Origin: Pelagibius sp. | Lineage (GTDB): Bacteria > Pseudomonadota > Alphaproteobacteria > Kiloniellales > Kiloniellaceae | Direction: 5' to 3' | NCBI GenBank assembly: GCA_028280305.1 | Contig: JANQMC010000034.1 | Coordinates: forward strand, 124,001 to 188,000 | DNA: 64,000 bases | In this document: positions 55,377 through 64,000 of the stretch, one piece after another | Position numbering within the stretch: the stretch's first letter is position 1 | How the letters are laid out: the number at the start of each line of letters is the position of its first letter | Notes under the pieces: generated by a model | Databases searched by the model: none | What the model was told of the DNA's origin: nothing | The model's input: only the letters and a program-made list of their open reading frames with translations | Position numbers and translations under genes: made by a program

Positions 55377-56921
55377 ATGGGCCAGTCGATGATACCGAAT
55401 GTTCTTTTCATCACCGCCGATCAGTGGCGCGGCGACTGCCTCGGCGCGGCCGGACATCCGGCTCTGCGGACGCCGGCAATCGACCGGCTGGCGGCCCAAG
55501 GCGTTTTCTTTGCCCGGCACTATGCCCAGGCGGCGCCCTGTTCGCCCGGACGGGCATCGCTCTACACCGGCCTCTACCAGATGAACCACCGCGTCCTGCG
55601 CAATGGAACGCCGCTGGATGCGCGGCACGACAATGTGGCGCTGGCGCTGCGGCGTCAGGGTTACGAACCGACGCTGTTCGGCTACACAGACCAGGCTGTC
55701 GATCCGCGTACCACGACGCCGGACGATCCCCGGCTTCGCACCTATGAGGGCGTGCTGCCCGGGTTCGCCGCCAAGATCCAGATGACGGAAGAAAACGGCC
55801 CCTGGTTCGACTGGATGGCTGCGCGGGGACATCGTCTGCCGGAAGATCCCTGGGCGCTGTTCTGGCCGCCGGAGGGGCGGCCGAAGCTGCCGTCAACCGC
55901 CCCCCCGCGCTTCAGTCAGGACGAAACCGATACTGCCTTTCTGACCGACGCCTTCATCGATTGGCTTTCGGAGCAGCGCAAGGGTGCGCCCTGGTGCGCG
56001 CACCTCTCCTTTCTGCATCCGCATCCGCCCTTTGTGGTGCCGCCGCCCTTCAATACGCTCTACGACCCCGCCGACGGTCCGGCCTTCCGGCGGGCAGCGG
56101 ACGTGGCGGTTGAGGCTGCGCAGCATCCTTATCTCGCCTATTGGCTGGACCAGGCCAAGACCGCCAGTTTCTGTTTTCTGGAGGATGGCGATGGCCTCGT
56201 AGCCGACTGGCCGGAAGAGGCTTTTCGCACCGTCCGCGCCACTTACTGGGGCATGATCTCCGAGGTGGATCGCCAGATCGGCCGGTTGACGGCGGCGCTT
56301 GAGGCCACCGGCGCCTGGGACGATACGGTCATCGTCCTCACCTCGGATCACGGCGAGATGATGGGAGACCACTGGACTCTCGGGAAGTTCGGCTATTTCG
56401 ATCAGGCCTATCATATCCCGCTTATCGTACGCGACCCGCGCCACCCGCAGGGGTTTGGGGCCCGCGTCACGGACTTCACCGAGGCGGTCGATGTCATGCC
56501 GACGCTGGTCGAGGCGACGGGCGCGTGCCGGGAAGGGCCGGCCGACGGCCATTCGCTGATGCCCTTCCTGCGCGGGGAACCGGTGCCCGGCTGGCGCAAG
56601 GAGGCGCACTGGGAATTCGACTTCCGCGACGTGGCCGGCGGCGGTGCCCAGGCGGCGCTGGGGTTGGATCTCGACGACTGTTCGCTCGCGGTCATCAGGG
56701 ATGCGCGTTTCAAATATGTCCACTTTGCCGGTTTGCCGTCGCTGCTTTTCGACCTGCAGAAAGATCCCGGCGAACTTCACAACCTTGCCGAAGATGCGGG
56801 TTACCAGGGTCAGCGTCTTGCGATGGCCGAGAAGCTTCTGGCCTGGCGCAGCCGCTATCTTGACCGGCGCCTGACCGGCATCGCGCTGACGGCGGACGGC
56901 CCGCTGGATGCCCGTGCCTAA
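55377..56921 (+). CDS. Sulfatase-family hydrolase, phosphonate monoester hydrolase-like
   Basis: This 514-residue alkaline-phosphatase-superfamily enzyme has the formylglycine motif CSPGR at residues 55-59; the Cys must be oxidised by a maturase. The opening NVLFITADQWRGD and the LYQMNHRVLRNGTPLDARH stretch after the motif resemble rhizobial phosphonate monoester hydrolase more than classical arylsulfatases. Metal ligands include Asp 15 and the SDHGEMMGDH stretch. Starts at 55353, 55377 and 55389 are all possible. It converges on the Gfo/Idh/MocA gene with a 4-base overlap. Confidence 0.85.
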   Translation: MGQSMIPNVLFITADQWRGDCLGAAGHPALRTPAIDRLAAQGVFFARHYAQAAPCSPGRASLYTGLYQMNHRVLRNGTPLDARHDNVALALRRQGYEPTLFGYTDQAVDPRTTTPDDPRLRTYEGVLPGFAAKIQMTEENGPWFDWMAARGHRLPEDPWALFWPPEGRPKLPSTAPPRFSQDETDTAFLTDAFIDWLSEQRKGAPWCAHLSFLHPHPPFVVPPPFNTLYDPADGPAFRRAADVAVEAAQHPYLAYWLDQAKTASFCFLEDGDGLVADWPEEAFRTVRATYWGMISEVDRQIGRLTAALEATGAWDDTVIVLTSDHGEMMGDHWTLGKFGYFDQAYHIPLIVRDPRHPQGFGARVTDFTEAVDVMPTLVEATGACREGPADGHSLMPFLRGEPVPGWRKEAHWEFDFRDVAGGGAQAALGLDLDDCSLAVIRDARFKYVHFAGLPSLLFDLQKDPGELHNLAEDAGYQGQRLAMAEKLLAWRSRYLDRRLTGIALTADGPLDARA

Positions 56922-57919
56922 CTGAGAGACTCCCAGGCGCCCGACTTTTCTGAACGGAACAAGGCGTCGATGATCCGCATGTTCTGGACTGCATCGGCGA
57001 TTCCGTAGGGCAGGGGGGCTTGATCCAGCACCACTGCGGCAAAAGCGTCGGCCTGTTCGGCATACTGATCGGCGGCGGCGATTTCCTGTATCTGGACGGA
57101 CTCGCCGCGCAGATTGCCGCCGTTGTCGCGGAAAACCCGGGTCGCCTCCCCCTGCGGGGCATTGAAGGGTATCTCGATCTCCAGGCGTCCCTCGGTACCG
57201 ATGACCTGGACGCGCTGATAGGGGATGACCTGGGTGGAGACGGTAAAGTCGACCCGGCCCTTGCCGCCGAAGTCCAGAATACCGGTGGTCAGGCTGTCGA
57301 CCCCGAAGTCCGGATCCCGTTCGATCAGGCCAAAGACCCGCTGCGGTTCGGCTTCCAACAGAAACCGTCCGGCGACGATGGGATAGCAGCCAATGTCGAG
57401 CAGCGCGCCGCCGCCGGTTTCCGGCACGTTGCGGATGTTCGCCGGGTCGCGGTTGAAGTAGGAGAAGAAGGACTGGATCGCCCGCACATCGCCCAGACGG
57501 CCCTCGCGGATCTGCGCGCGCGCCCAGAGCCACTGCGGATGGAAGCGCACCATGAAAGCTTCCATCACCGGAACCCTGTCCTCGACGGCCAAGAGCCGTT
57601 CCGCATCGGCCTGATTCATGCCGATGGGTTTTTCGCAAAGCACCGGCTTGCCTTCGGCAACAGCCTGCAGGGTCAGCGGGACGTGGAGGTTGTTGGGCAG
57701 GGGGTTGTAGATGGCATCGACATCGGGATCGGCCAGCAGGTCCTCGTAGCTGCCATAGGCCTTCTCGATACCGAGCTCGTCCGCCACCGCCCGTGCGCGG
57801 TCAAGGTCGCGTGAGGCAATGGCCATCACCCGGCCCCGTTTAGAGCGCTGGATGCCGGGGATGACCTTCTCCAGGCCGATCTTCGCAGTGCTCAGGACAC
57901 CCCACCTCAGCTCACCCAT
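56918..57919 (-). CDS. Gfo/Idh/MocA-family oxidoreductase
   Basis: This 333-residue NAD(P)-dependent dehydrogenase has an N-terminal Rossmann domain (WGVLSTAKIGLEKVIPGI) and the family's CEKPIGMNQADAERL Lys-Pro motif. A C-terminal alpha/beta domain (VRFHPQWLWARAQIREGRLGDVRAI) follows. Members oxidise sugars, inositols or sugar acids. It is 32 bases downstream of the 3-hydroxyisobutyrate dehydrogenase-like gene, in the same operon, behind an AGAGGGCG ribosome-binding site. Confidence 0.9.
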   Translation of the reverse strand: MGELRWGVLSTAKIGLEKVIPGIQRSKRGRVMAIASRDLDRARAVADELGIEKAYGSYEDLLADPDVDAIYNPLPNNLHVPLTLQAVAEGKPVLCEKPIGMNQADAERLLAVEDRVPVMEAFMVRFHPQWLWARAQIREGRLGDVRAIQSFFSYFNRDPANIRNVPETGGGALLDIGCYPIVAGRFLLEAEPQRVFGLIERDPDFGVDSLTTGILDFGGKGRVDFTVSTQVIPYQRVQVIGTEGRLEIEIPFNAPQGEATRVFRDNGGNLRGESVQIQEIAAADQYAEQADAFAAVVLDQAPLPYGIADAVQNMRIIDALFRSEKSGAWESLS

Positions 57920-57951
57920 CGTTCAACGCCCTCTTTTGTCGTCTATCCCGA

Positions 57952-58899
57952 TCAGGTCCGGGCCGCGGCGTCGTCGGTTTCGCCGCCCATGCCGGCCAGC
58001 AGGGGCGGGAAGCCGGGTGCCCGCAGTGCGTCGCCCAGTTGATCCTCCAGAATTTTCACCGCTTGGGTAGACCAGGCGTCTTCGCCATAAGCTTCCTGCG
58101 CCTGCTCGAAGTAGTTTTTGACCAGCTCGGCCAAAGCCAGTGGCGTTTCGGTTTCCTGTCCCAGTTTCATCGCCAGGCGCATGTCCTTCAGGGCCAGCGC
58201 CATGGTGAAGGCACAGTTATAGGAACCGTTCAGGACAAGCTGGCCTTCGGTTTCGTGGGCAAAGGAATTGCCGGAGGAAACACGGATGCCGTGAAAGGCC
58301 TTCGCCAGGTCAACGCCTGAACGCTTGGCCAGCATCATGGCCTCGCCACTGGCCCAGAGATGGACGAAGGCCAGCATGTTGGTGATTACCTTGACGACGG
58401 AAGCCGCGCCGATCGGCCCCATGTGCTCGATGGCGCCGCCCATGACGCCGAGCAGATCACGATAGCGTTCGAAGACCGCTTCGTCGCCGCCGACCAGGAT
58501 CGAGATTTCGCCGGTCCAGGCACGATTGGCGCCGCCGGTGATCGGCGCCTCCAGCACGTCGATGCCGCGTGCCCCGGCCTCCTCGGCGAAGCGCCGCATA
58601 TCCGCCTCGTCGGTGGTGCTCATTTCAATCCACAGGCTGCCCGGCCCGAGGGCCGAGAGCAGCCCGGTTTCACCCGGCACCACCGCGGCGACGGCTGCGG
58701 GATTGGGCAGCGAGGTCACGGCCACCTCGGCCCCCTCCGCCGCCGCACGGCTCGACGCCGCCAGCCTGGCGCCGGCGTCGATCAGGGGGGCTGCGCGTTC
58801 GGGATCAAGGTCGAAAACCGTCATCTGATGTCCGGCTTTCAGGAGATTGCGGGCCAGGGGTAAACCGACGTTGCCCAGGCCGATAAAGGCGATCTGCAT
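57952..58899 (-). CDS. 3-hydroxyisobutyrate dehydrogenase-family oxidoreductase
   Basis: This 315-residue NAD(P)-dependent beta-hydroxyacid dehydrogenase has an N-terminal motif IAFIGLGNVGLPLARNLLKAG and substrate motif EAPITGGANRAWTG. The catalytic Lys sits in GAASVVKVITNML, and all expected residues are present. Substrates of the family include 3-hydroxyisobutyrate, tartronate semialdehyde and sugar-derived acids. It is the first gene of a two-gene leftward operon and diverges from the enolase-superfamily gene. Confidence 0.9.
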   Translation of the reverse strand: MQIAFIGLGNVGLPLARNLLKAGHQMTVFDLDPERAAPLIDAGARLAASSRAAAEGAEVAVTSLPNPAAVAAVVPGETGLLSALGPGSLWIEMSTTDEADMRRFAEEAGARGIDVLEAPITGGANRAWTGEISILVGGDEAVFERYRDLLGVMGGAIEHMGPIGAASVVKVITNMLAFVHLWASGEAMMLAKRSGVDLAKAFHGIRVSSGNSFAHETEGQLVLNGSYNCAFTMALALKDMRLAMKLGQETETPLALAELVKNYFEQAQEAYGEDAWSTQAVKILEDQLGDALRAPGFPPLLAGMGGETDDAAART

Positions 58900-59114
58900 G
58901 GCGCTCTCACGTTCCAGAGTCTTTTCCAGAAGGCAGAAGAGACCGAACCTCTCAAGCTGTCCAGTGCTATTGCAAGTTGAGCCGAAAGACTTCGATGCCG
59001 CCTTTCCCGGCTTGACGGGCCCATCACCAAAGCCGCGTAATCATGCATCACTCCGCCGAGGCCTGCGATTCGCCGGTCCGGGTGAGGCGGAGGGTCGCAA
59101 AGGGGGACTTGCAG

Positions 59115-60299
59115 GTGAAGATCAGCGCCTTTGAGGTATTTATTGTCGGCACGCCGCCGCCGCATTTCGGCGGGCGCTACTGGGTCTTCGTCAAGCTGAC
59201 CACCGACGGCGGCGTGACGGGGATCGGTGAGATCTACTCCGTTCCTTTTCATCCCCGCACCGTTGAGAAAATGGTTGCCGATGTTTGCGAGCGCATGGTG
59301 CTCGGCACCGACCCCTTTGGGATCGAGGCCCTGTGGCGCCGGGTCTACAGCAGCGGGTACAGCCAGCGTCCCGATCCATCGCTGCTTGGGGTGCTGAGCG
59401 GCATCGAGATGGCCTGCTGGGACATCATCGGCAAGGAGCTGGACCGGCCGGTCTATGATCTCTTGGGCGGCAAGGTGCACGAGCGCCTGCGCAGCTATAC
59501 CTATCTTTACCCCAAGCCGGGCGAGGAGGAGCGCGTCTACAGCGACCCCGACCTGGCGGCGGAGCGGGCGAGCGAATACCTGGCCCAGGGCTTCACGGCG
59601 GTAAAGTTCGATCCCGCCGGTCCTTACAGCGCTTTCGATCCGCGCCAGCTGTCCCTGGAGGCGCTGGAGCGTTGCGAGGTTTTCATGAAGCGGCTGCGCG
59701 AGGCGGTGGGCACGTCCTGCGATCTGCTGTTCGGCACCCACGGACAGATGACCCCGGCGGGCGCCATCCGCCTGGCGCGGCGCCTGGAGCCCTACGATCC
59801 CCTGTGGTTCGAGGAACCGACCCCGCCGGAGGTTCCGGCGGCGATGGGGCAGGTGGCCCGTGCAACCACCATTCCGGTGGCCAGTGGTGAGCGGCTGACC
59901 ACGAAGTATGAGTTCTCCGCGCTCCTGCGGTCAGAGGCGGCGGCCATTCTGCAGATGAACCTGGGGCGGGTTGGCGGCCTTCTGGAGGCCAAGAAGATTG
60001 CCGGCATGGCCGAGACCTTCTATGCCCAGATCGCGCCGCATCTCTACTGCGGGCCGGTGGTCGGCGCGGCCAACATCCAGATCAGCACCTGCAGCCCCAA
60101 CTTTCTGATCCTCGAATCCATCCAGACCTGGGGCGGTTTCCACAGCGAGATCCTGCAACGCCCGATCCGTTGGGAGGAGGGCTATGTGATCCCGCCGAGC
60201 GAACCGGGTTTGGGTGTCGAGTTGAACGAGGCAGTGGCCAGGGCTAACCCCTATAATGGCACGGCGCTGCATCTGGAGATGCGCGAAAAGCCAGTGTAA
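59115..60299 (+). CDS. Mandelate racemase/muconate lactonizing enzyme-family protein
   Basis: This 394-residue enolase-superfamily protein starts at GTG 59115 behind a GGGGG ribosome-binding site; the open frame from 59043 has none. Two metal-ligand regions are visible, EEP (233-235) and SGE (Glu 259), and a His in IAPHLYCGPV may be the acid/base. The first ligand position, Asp in many relatives, aligns with Gly 207 of LLFGTHGQMT, with His 209 next to it. Sugar-acid dehydration is the usual activity. It lies opposite a pair of NAD(P)-dependent dehydrogenases that could act on the same compound. Confidence 0.85.
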   Translation: MKISAFEVFIVGTPPPHFGGRYWVFVKLTTDGGVTGIGEIYSVPFHPRTVEKMVADVCERMVLGTDPFGIEALWRRVYSSGYSQRPDPSLLGVLSGIEMACWDIIGKELDRPVYDLLGGKVHERLRSYTYLYPKPGEEERVYSDPDLAAERASEYLAQGFTAVKFDPAGPYSAFDPRQLSLEALERCEVFMKRLREAVGTSCDLLFGTHGQMTPAGAIRLARRLEPYDPLWFEEPTPPEVPAAMGQVARATTIPVASGERLTTKYEFSALLRSEAAAILQMNLGRVGGLLEAKKIAGMAETFYAQIAPHLYCGPVVGAANIQISTCSPNFLILESIQTWGGFHSEILQRPIRWEEGYVIPPSEPGLGVELNEAVARANPYNGTALHLEMREKPV

Positions 60300-60328
60300 G
60301 CGATATCGATTGCCGGTACCTTCTGAGG

Positions 60329-60359
60329 CTCGGCTCGGGGAGCCGGTTTTGAGTTTTTG
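60329..60359 (+). terminator. Rho-independent terminator after the enolase-superfamily gene
   Basis: CGGCTC (60331-60336) pairs with GAGCCG (60340-60345) around GGG, followed by GTTTT and a second run of five T. It lies about 30 bases after the stop codon and before the next gene on the same strand. Confidence 0.7.
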
Positions 60360-60386
60360 CACCACCACGGATCTCAGGCGCAGTTC

Positions 60387-61985
60387 ATGTTGCTAAGTTT
60401 CTGCGGCGCTGCCGGCACGGTGACCGGCTCCTGCTACTGGCTGCGGACAGAACACTGCCAGTTTCTGGTCGACTGCGGGATGTTTCAGGGTTCCAAAACC
60501 TTGAAGGCCTTGAACTACGGGGCCTTTCCCTTCGATCCTGCCGAGATCGACTTCGTCCTGCTGACCCACGCCCATATCGACCATTCCGGCCTCATCCCCA
60601 AGCTGGTGAAGCAAGGCTTCAAGGGGCCCATCTTTGCTACCGAGGGATCCTTCGGCCTGCTCAGCTATATGCTGCCCGACAGTGCCTACATCCAGGAATC
60701 CGAAGTCGAACGGCTTAACCGCCGCAATGCCCAGCGCGGGCGTGCGACCGTCAAGCCGATGTACGACGGACGTGACGTGGAGGCCGCGTTGGAGGCTTTC
60801 TCGATCGTTGGTTACGAAACCTGGCGCGAGGTCGGTGAGGGCGTGCGCGCAAGGTTCTGGAATGCCGGCCACATTCTAGGCGCGGCGTCGATCGAGATCG
60901 AAGTCGCCACCGGGCAGCCCAGTCCACGCGTCTGCCGACTGCTCTTTTCGGGCGATATCGGGCCGGAGCACAAGCTGTTTCATCCCGATCCCGAGGCGCC
61001 GGAGAACTTCGACTACGTCTGTTGCGAGGCGACTTACGGAGGGCGCAAGAGAACCGATGCTACAGCGGAACAGCGCCGCGAGATCCTGGCGCGGGAGGTC
61101 AACGCGGCGCTGGAACGCGGCGGCAACCTCCTGATTCCCGCCTTTGCCGTCGAACGCACCCAGGAACTGCTGCTCGATCTTTCGGTCCTCTTCGACAGCG
61201 GCGTGCTGCCGAAAGTACCGGTGTTCCTCGACTCGCCGCTGGCGATCAAGGCGACCAAGGTGTTCCTGAAGAATGCGGCCTATCTGGAAGACACCGACAA
61301 TGTGCCGGATCTCTTTCGGCGCCCGAACATTCGCTTCACTGAATCCGTCGAGGAAAGCAAGATGATCGCCCGCTTTTCCGGCGGCGCCATCATCATTGCC
61401 GGCAGCGGTATGTGTGATGCGGGGCGCATCCGCCATCACCTGAAACAGAATCTCTGGCGCCATGACGCCACTGTCATGCTGGTCGGCTATCAGGCGCCGG
61501 GCACGCTGGGCGCCTTGCTGTCCCGCGGTGTTTCCACCGTGAAAATCCAAGGCGAGGATCTGCGCGTGAAGGCGGCGATCCGCCAGATCGACGTATACTC
61601 CGGCCATGCCGATGGGGATCAATTACTGGACTGGCTGAATGCCCGCCTGCCGGTGAAGGGGGCGATTTTTCTGACCCATGGCGAGGAGGCCGGCCTGGCG
61701 GCGCTGCGCGACGGCCTGGAGGCGGCCGGGGTGCCGTCGGAACGGATCATCATTCCCCAGCTTGACGACGTCGTCGATCTGTTGGCCGGAGAGAGCCGGG
61801 TGCGGTTCCGCCCGGTGCCGCACCGGCTGCCGGCCGAATCTCTGCGCGGTCTGGATTGGCACAACGATCTGGCCGCCTTCTCGATCAATCTGCGCGATAA
61901 GCTGGACGAAGCGGCCGACGACAAGGCGCGCCGCGTAATCCTGCGCCGCGTCGTCCGCGCGTTGGAAGGAAAGCGCAAATCCTGA
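60387..61985 (+). CDS. MBL-fold/beta-CASP ribonuclease
   Basis: This 532-residue metallo-beta-lactamase-fold nuclease has the metal motif HAHIDHSGLIPKL (HxHxDH), a second His in NAGHILGAASIEI and Asp in FSGDIGPEHKL. The beta-CASP and RNA-specific motifs follow (IPAFAVERTQELLLDL, SPLAIKATKVFL, GSGMCDAGRIRHHLK, YSGHADGDQLLDWL). Relatives are RNA-processing endo/exonucleases of the CPSF/YSH1 type. ATG 60387 fits the LLSFCGAAGTVTGSCY opening. A C-terminal extension of about 70 residues is helical and basic. Confidence 0.92.
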   Translation: MLLSFCGAAGTVTGSCYWLRTEHCQFLVDCGMFQGSKTLKALNYGAFPFDPAEIDFVLLTHAHIDHSGLIPKLVKQGFKGPIFATEGSFGLLSYMLPDSAYIQESEVERLNRRNAQRGRATVKPMYDGRDVEAALEAFSIVGYETWREVGEGVRARFWNAGHILGAASIEIEVATGQPSPRVCRLLFSGDIGPEHKLFHPDPEAPENFDYVCCEATYGGRKRTDATAEQRREILAREVNAALERGGNLLIPAFAVERTQELLLDLSVLFDSGVLPKVPVFLDSPLAIKATKVFLKNAAYLEDTDNVPDLFRRPNIRFTESVEESKMIARFSGGAIIIAGSGMCDAGRIRHHLKQNLWRHDATVMLVGYQAPGTLGALLSRGVSTVKIQGEDLRVKAAIRQIDVYSGHADGDQLLDWLNARLPVKGAIFLTHGEEAGLAALRDGLEAAGVPSERIIIPQLDDVVDLLAGESRVRFRPVPHRLPAESLRGLDWHNDLAAFSINLRDKLDEAADDKARRVILRRVVRALEGKRKS

Positions 61986-62082
61986 TCCATCGCCCCCAAA
62001 GGTTGAACGCGGGAGACAGTCGGGCATAGACTTCCGGGGTAAACGCCACCAAACAAGATCAAGGCGCAAGGAGCGTGATGCG

Positions 62083-63681
62083 ATGAATGCAATCGATCTC
62101 AAAAAGATGGCCATGTCCGCCCTCGCGTTTGCCGTAGTTCTTGGCGTCTTGGTATTCTTGAGTCCCGCAGCCCAGGCAAAGGAATTCCGCTGGGCCGCGA
62201 CCACCGATCCGCAGACCCTGGACCCCCACGCGGTCAACTCGGCGCCGGTGCTCGGGTTTCTGAACAATGTCTATGAGGGGCTGCTGCGCCGCGACCGTGA
62301 CATGAAGATCGAGGGCGCGCTGGCCGAGCGCTGGGAACCGCTCGGCGAAGACGGATGGCGCTTTCATCTGCGCCGTGGCGTCACCTTTCACGATGGCTCG
62401 GCTTTCACGGCCGAGGACGTCCTGTTCTCCTACCAGCGCGCCAGCGCCGAGGAGGCCGACGTTCGCTCCTGGTTTGCGCCGGTCAGCGAGGTGAAGCTGG
62501 TGGACGACTTCACCATTGACTTCATGACCAAGGCGCCCAATCCGATTTTTCCGGACTCCATCGCCAACTTCATGATCATGGACAAGGATTGGTCGGAGGC
62601 AAACGGCACCGCGCGGACCTCGACGCAGAGCGAGGGTTTTGCCACCCTGAACGCCAACGGCACCGGTGCCTTCAAGGTCGTCGAACGCTCGCCCGGTGTG
62701 CGCACGGTGCTGGAGCCTTTCGCAGGGTGGTGGGGAGAGGTCGAACACAACGTCACCCGTGCCGTCTTCACGCCGGTCACCCAGCAGGCAACGGCGGTGG
62801 CGGCGCTGATCTCCGGCGAAGTCGATTTCATCAATCCGGTGCCCTTGCAGGACGTTCCCCGGCTGGAAGGCGCTGCCGGGGTAAAAATCCTGCAGGGAGT
62901 CGAAGCGCGCGTCATTATGCTGGGCTTTGCCCATCAGGCTGCGGCGCTGAAGTTTTCCGATGAAACCAGCGACGCCAATCCCTTCCGTGATCCGCGGGTG
63001 CGCAAGGCGGTTTATCAGGCGATCGACGTCGATACGCTGATCAAGAAGGTGATGCGCGGCAATGCCGCGGCCGCCAGCCTGCTGGTGAGCCCGGCAATGC
63101 GTGGCTACAGCCCGGACCTCTCGGCCCGCTACCCCTTTGACCGGGAAGCCAGCAAGGCCCTGCTGGCGGAGGCGGGCTATCCCGAAGGTTTCAGCTTTGG
63201 CCTCTCCTGTCCCAACGACCGCTACATCAATGACGCCAGCATCTGCACCGCCATCGTCGGCATGCTGGCGAAGGTGGGGGTCACTGCAAAGCTGAACGCC
63301 ATGCCGGTACGGCAGTACTGGCCGGAGTTGCGGGCCGACCAGTTCGACATGTATCTGCTCGGCTGGTCGCCCGGCACCTTCGATGCCGAACATCCGGTCC
63401 GCTTCCTGCTGGCGACGCCGGATGCGGAGAAAAAGCTGGGAAGCTGGAACTTCGGCGGCTTCTCCGACGCCAGGGTCGACGCGTTGCTGCCGAAGATCCA
63501 GCGAGAGATCGATCCCGCCGCCCGCCAGGCGATGCTGGACGAGGTACATAGTTTGTTGCAGGAGGACGTGGCCTATGTGCCGCTCTACGTCCAGCCGCTG
63601 GTCTGGGGCATGAAGCAGAACGTCGAGGTGACCCAGCGCGCCGACAACTTCTTCATCCTGCGCTGGGTCCGTGTGAACTGA
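62083..63681 (+). CDS. ABC peptide-type substrate-binding protein (SBP_bac_5)
   Basis: This 532-residue periplasmic protein has a Sec signal peptide (cleavage after AQA, residue 32) and the DppA/OppA fold: DPQTLDPHAVNSAPVLGFLNNVYEGLLRRD, LAERWEPLGEDGWRFHLRRGVTFHDGSAFTAEDV. ATG 62083 follows AAGGAG. It differs from the Tat-exported paralogue at 33549 in its signal type. No permease follows within the window, so transport partners are elsewhere or it is a stand-alone sensor protein. Confidence 0.9.
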   Translation: MNAIDLKKMAMSALAFAVVLGVLVFLSPAAQAKEFRWAATTDPQTLDPHAVNSAPVLGFLNNVYEGLLRRDRDMKIEGALAERWEPLGEDGWRFHLRRGVTFHDGSAFTAEDVLFSYQRASAEEADVRSWFAPVSEVKLVDDFTIDFMTKAPNPIFPDSIANFMIMDKDWSEANGTARTSTQSEGFATLNANGTGAFKVVERSPGVRTVLEPFAGWWGEVEHNVTRAVFTPVTQQATAVAALISGEVDFINPVPLQDVPRLEGAAGVKILQGVEARVIMLGFAHQAAALKFSDETSDANPFRDPRVRKAVYQAIDVDTLIKKVMRGNAAAASLLVSPAMRGYSPDLSARYPFDREASKALLAEAGYPEGFSFGLSCPNDRYINDASICTAIVGMLAKVGVTAKLNAMPVRQYWPELRADQFDMYLLGWSPGTFDAEHPVRFLLATPDAEKKLGSWNFGGFSDARVDALLPKIQREIDPAARQAMLDEVHSLLQEDVAYVPLYVQPLVWGMKQNVEVTQRADNFFILRWVRVN

Positions 63682-63727
63682 GCCGGAGTCCCGCCGGACA
63701 GCGGCAGTCCGTTCCTTTTCGAATGGA

Positions 63728-63790
63728 TTGAGCTGATTTACCGGGATTGATGGATCGAGAAGAGATCGATCAATCCCGGATCTGTGCTAA
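63728..63790. repeat. Dispersed palindromic repeat, copy 4
   Basis: CCGGGATTGAT (63741-63751) and ATCAATCCCGG (63769-63779) are perfectly inverted; the outer ends TTGAGCTGATTTA and ATCTGTGCTAA are diverged versions of the arms seen in the other copies. It lies between convergent genes and could also work as a terminator hairpin. Confidence 0.7.
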
Positions 63791-64000
63791 GAAGCGTCGT
63801 TGAGCAGTTGGGCGATTTCGTCTTTCAGGGCCAGCCGTTCCTTCTTCAGGATTTCGCTGCGCTGGTCCGACGCAGCCTCGACCTCCGCCTCGATGCGGTG
63901 AATCTCGCGGTTGACCTTGTGGTATTCCTCGGCCAAGCGGGCGAAGTGTGCCGACTCGGTCTTCAGCCGGTGGATGGTACCGGTTGCTTCGGGGAACTCC
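63787..64000 (-). CDS. YdcH/DUF465-like small protein, 3' part
   Basis: The frame is open leftward from the end of the window to the stop codon at 63787-63789, giving 71 residues. The product is an almost entirely helical, charged protein (RLKTESAHFARLAEEYHKVNREIHRIEAEVEA, then KKERLALKDEIAQLLNDAS) with the length and LK(K/D)xxLxLKDEI ending typical of DUF465/YdcH proteins. These are small cytoplasmic proteins of unknown function. The start codon lies outside the window. Confidence 0.75.
   Translation of the reverse strand, partial: EFPEATGTIHRLKTESAHFARLAEEYHKVNREIHRIEAEVEAASDQRSEILKKERLALKDEIAQLLNDAS

Noticed and set aside
57020-57814. A plus-strand open frame opposite the Gfo/Idh/MocA gene
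   Set aside because: It lacks a ribosome-binding site and known motifs, and the opposite strand encodes a complete dehydrogenase.

Overview
The window looks like a chromosomal segment of a GC-rich alphaproteobacterium. The grounds are high-GC coding, GTG and TTG starts with stop/start overlaps, a complete hopanoid (hpn) cluster, alphaproteobacterial PAS_5-type proteins, and intergenic palindromic repeats of the kind common in that class. A Rhodospirillales/Kiloniellales-like origin is my inference; no rRNA or tRNA is present to confirm it.

Layout. 1-428: the 3' end of an RTX/type I secretion protein. 790-8199: a fatty-acid beta-oxidation operon (acyl-CoA ligase, MerR regulator, thiolase, FadN-type dehydrogenase/hydratase, acyl-CoA dehydrogenase) behind a dyad-containing promoter. 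8288-11149: a large SF2 helicase with two C-terminal membrane helices. 11154-15959: DUF1203 protein, an SDR lacking its catalytic Tyr and Lys, AcfC-like binding protein, ECF sigma/anti-sigma pair, a decayed AraC remnant and a small lipoprotein. 15916-23231: an EamA exporter with its TetR regulator and a perfect operator palindrome, LysR, two aldo/keto reductases, PAS protein, lipoprotein hydrolase and DinB protein. 23444-26156: a three-gene TrpXYZ-like ABC importer. 26172-26862: an AbrB-Doc toxin-antitoxin pair with a 22-bp AT-rich palindrome. 26877-29791: EamA/LysR divergent pair, LysE-type exporter and a small unknown protein. 30104-37922: coiled-coil membrane protein plus MscS channel, Tat-exported peptide-binding protein, rhodanese, metZ, and a DapA-family gene behind a leader terminator. 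38245-41247: unknown membrane protein, short MetE-like protein and a quinone-oxidoreductase-like MDR protein.

41259-51710 is the hopanoid locus. hpnC, hpnD and hpnE make squalene from farnesyl diphosphate, shc cyclises it to hopene, hpnH and hpnG add the side chain, and hpnA, hpnB and hpnM are accessory genes. 51874-64000 holds a PAS protein, an HD hydrolase, a chemotaxis receptor with a small exported partner, a phosphonate-ester-hydrolase-like sulfatase, two NAD(P)-linked dehydrogenases, an enolase-superfamily protein, a beta-CASP nuclease, a peptide-binding protein and the end of a YdcH-like gene.

The observations most worth a second look are the membrane-anchored helicase, a family of at least four CTAG-flanked palindromic repeats (one apparently nested inside another repeat), the SDR without catalytic residues, the MerR/fadD control region, and the chemoreceptor with its exported partner. 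I do not see a CRISPR array, a prophage, a complete insertion sequence or a recognisable defence island.
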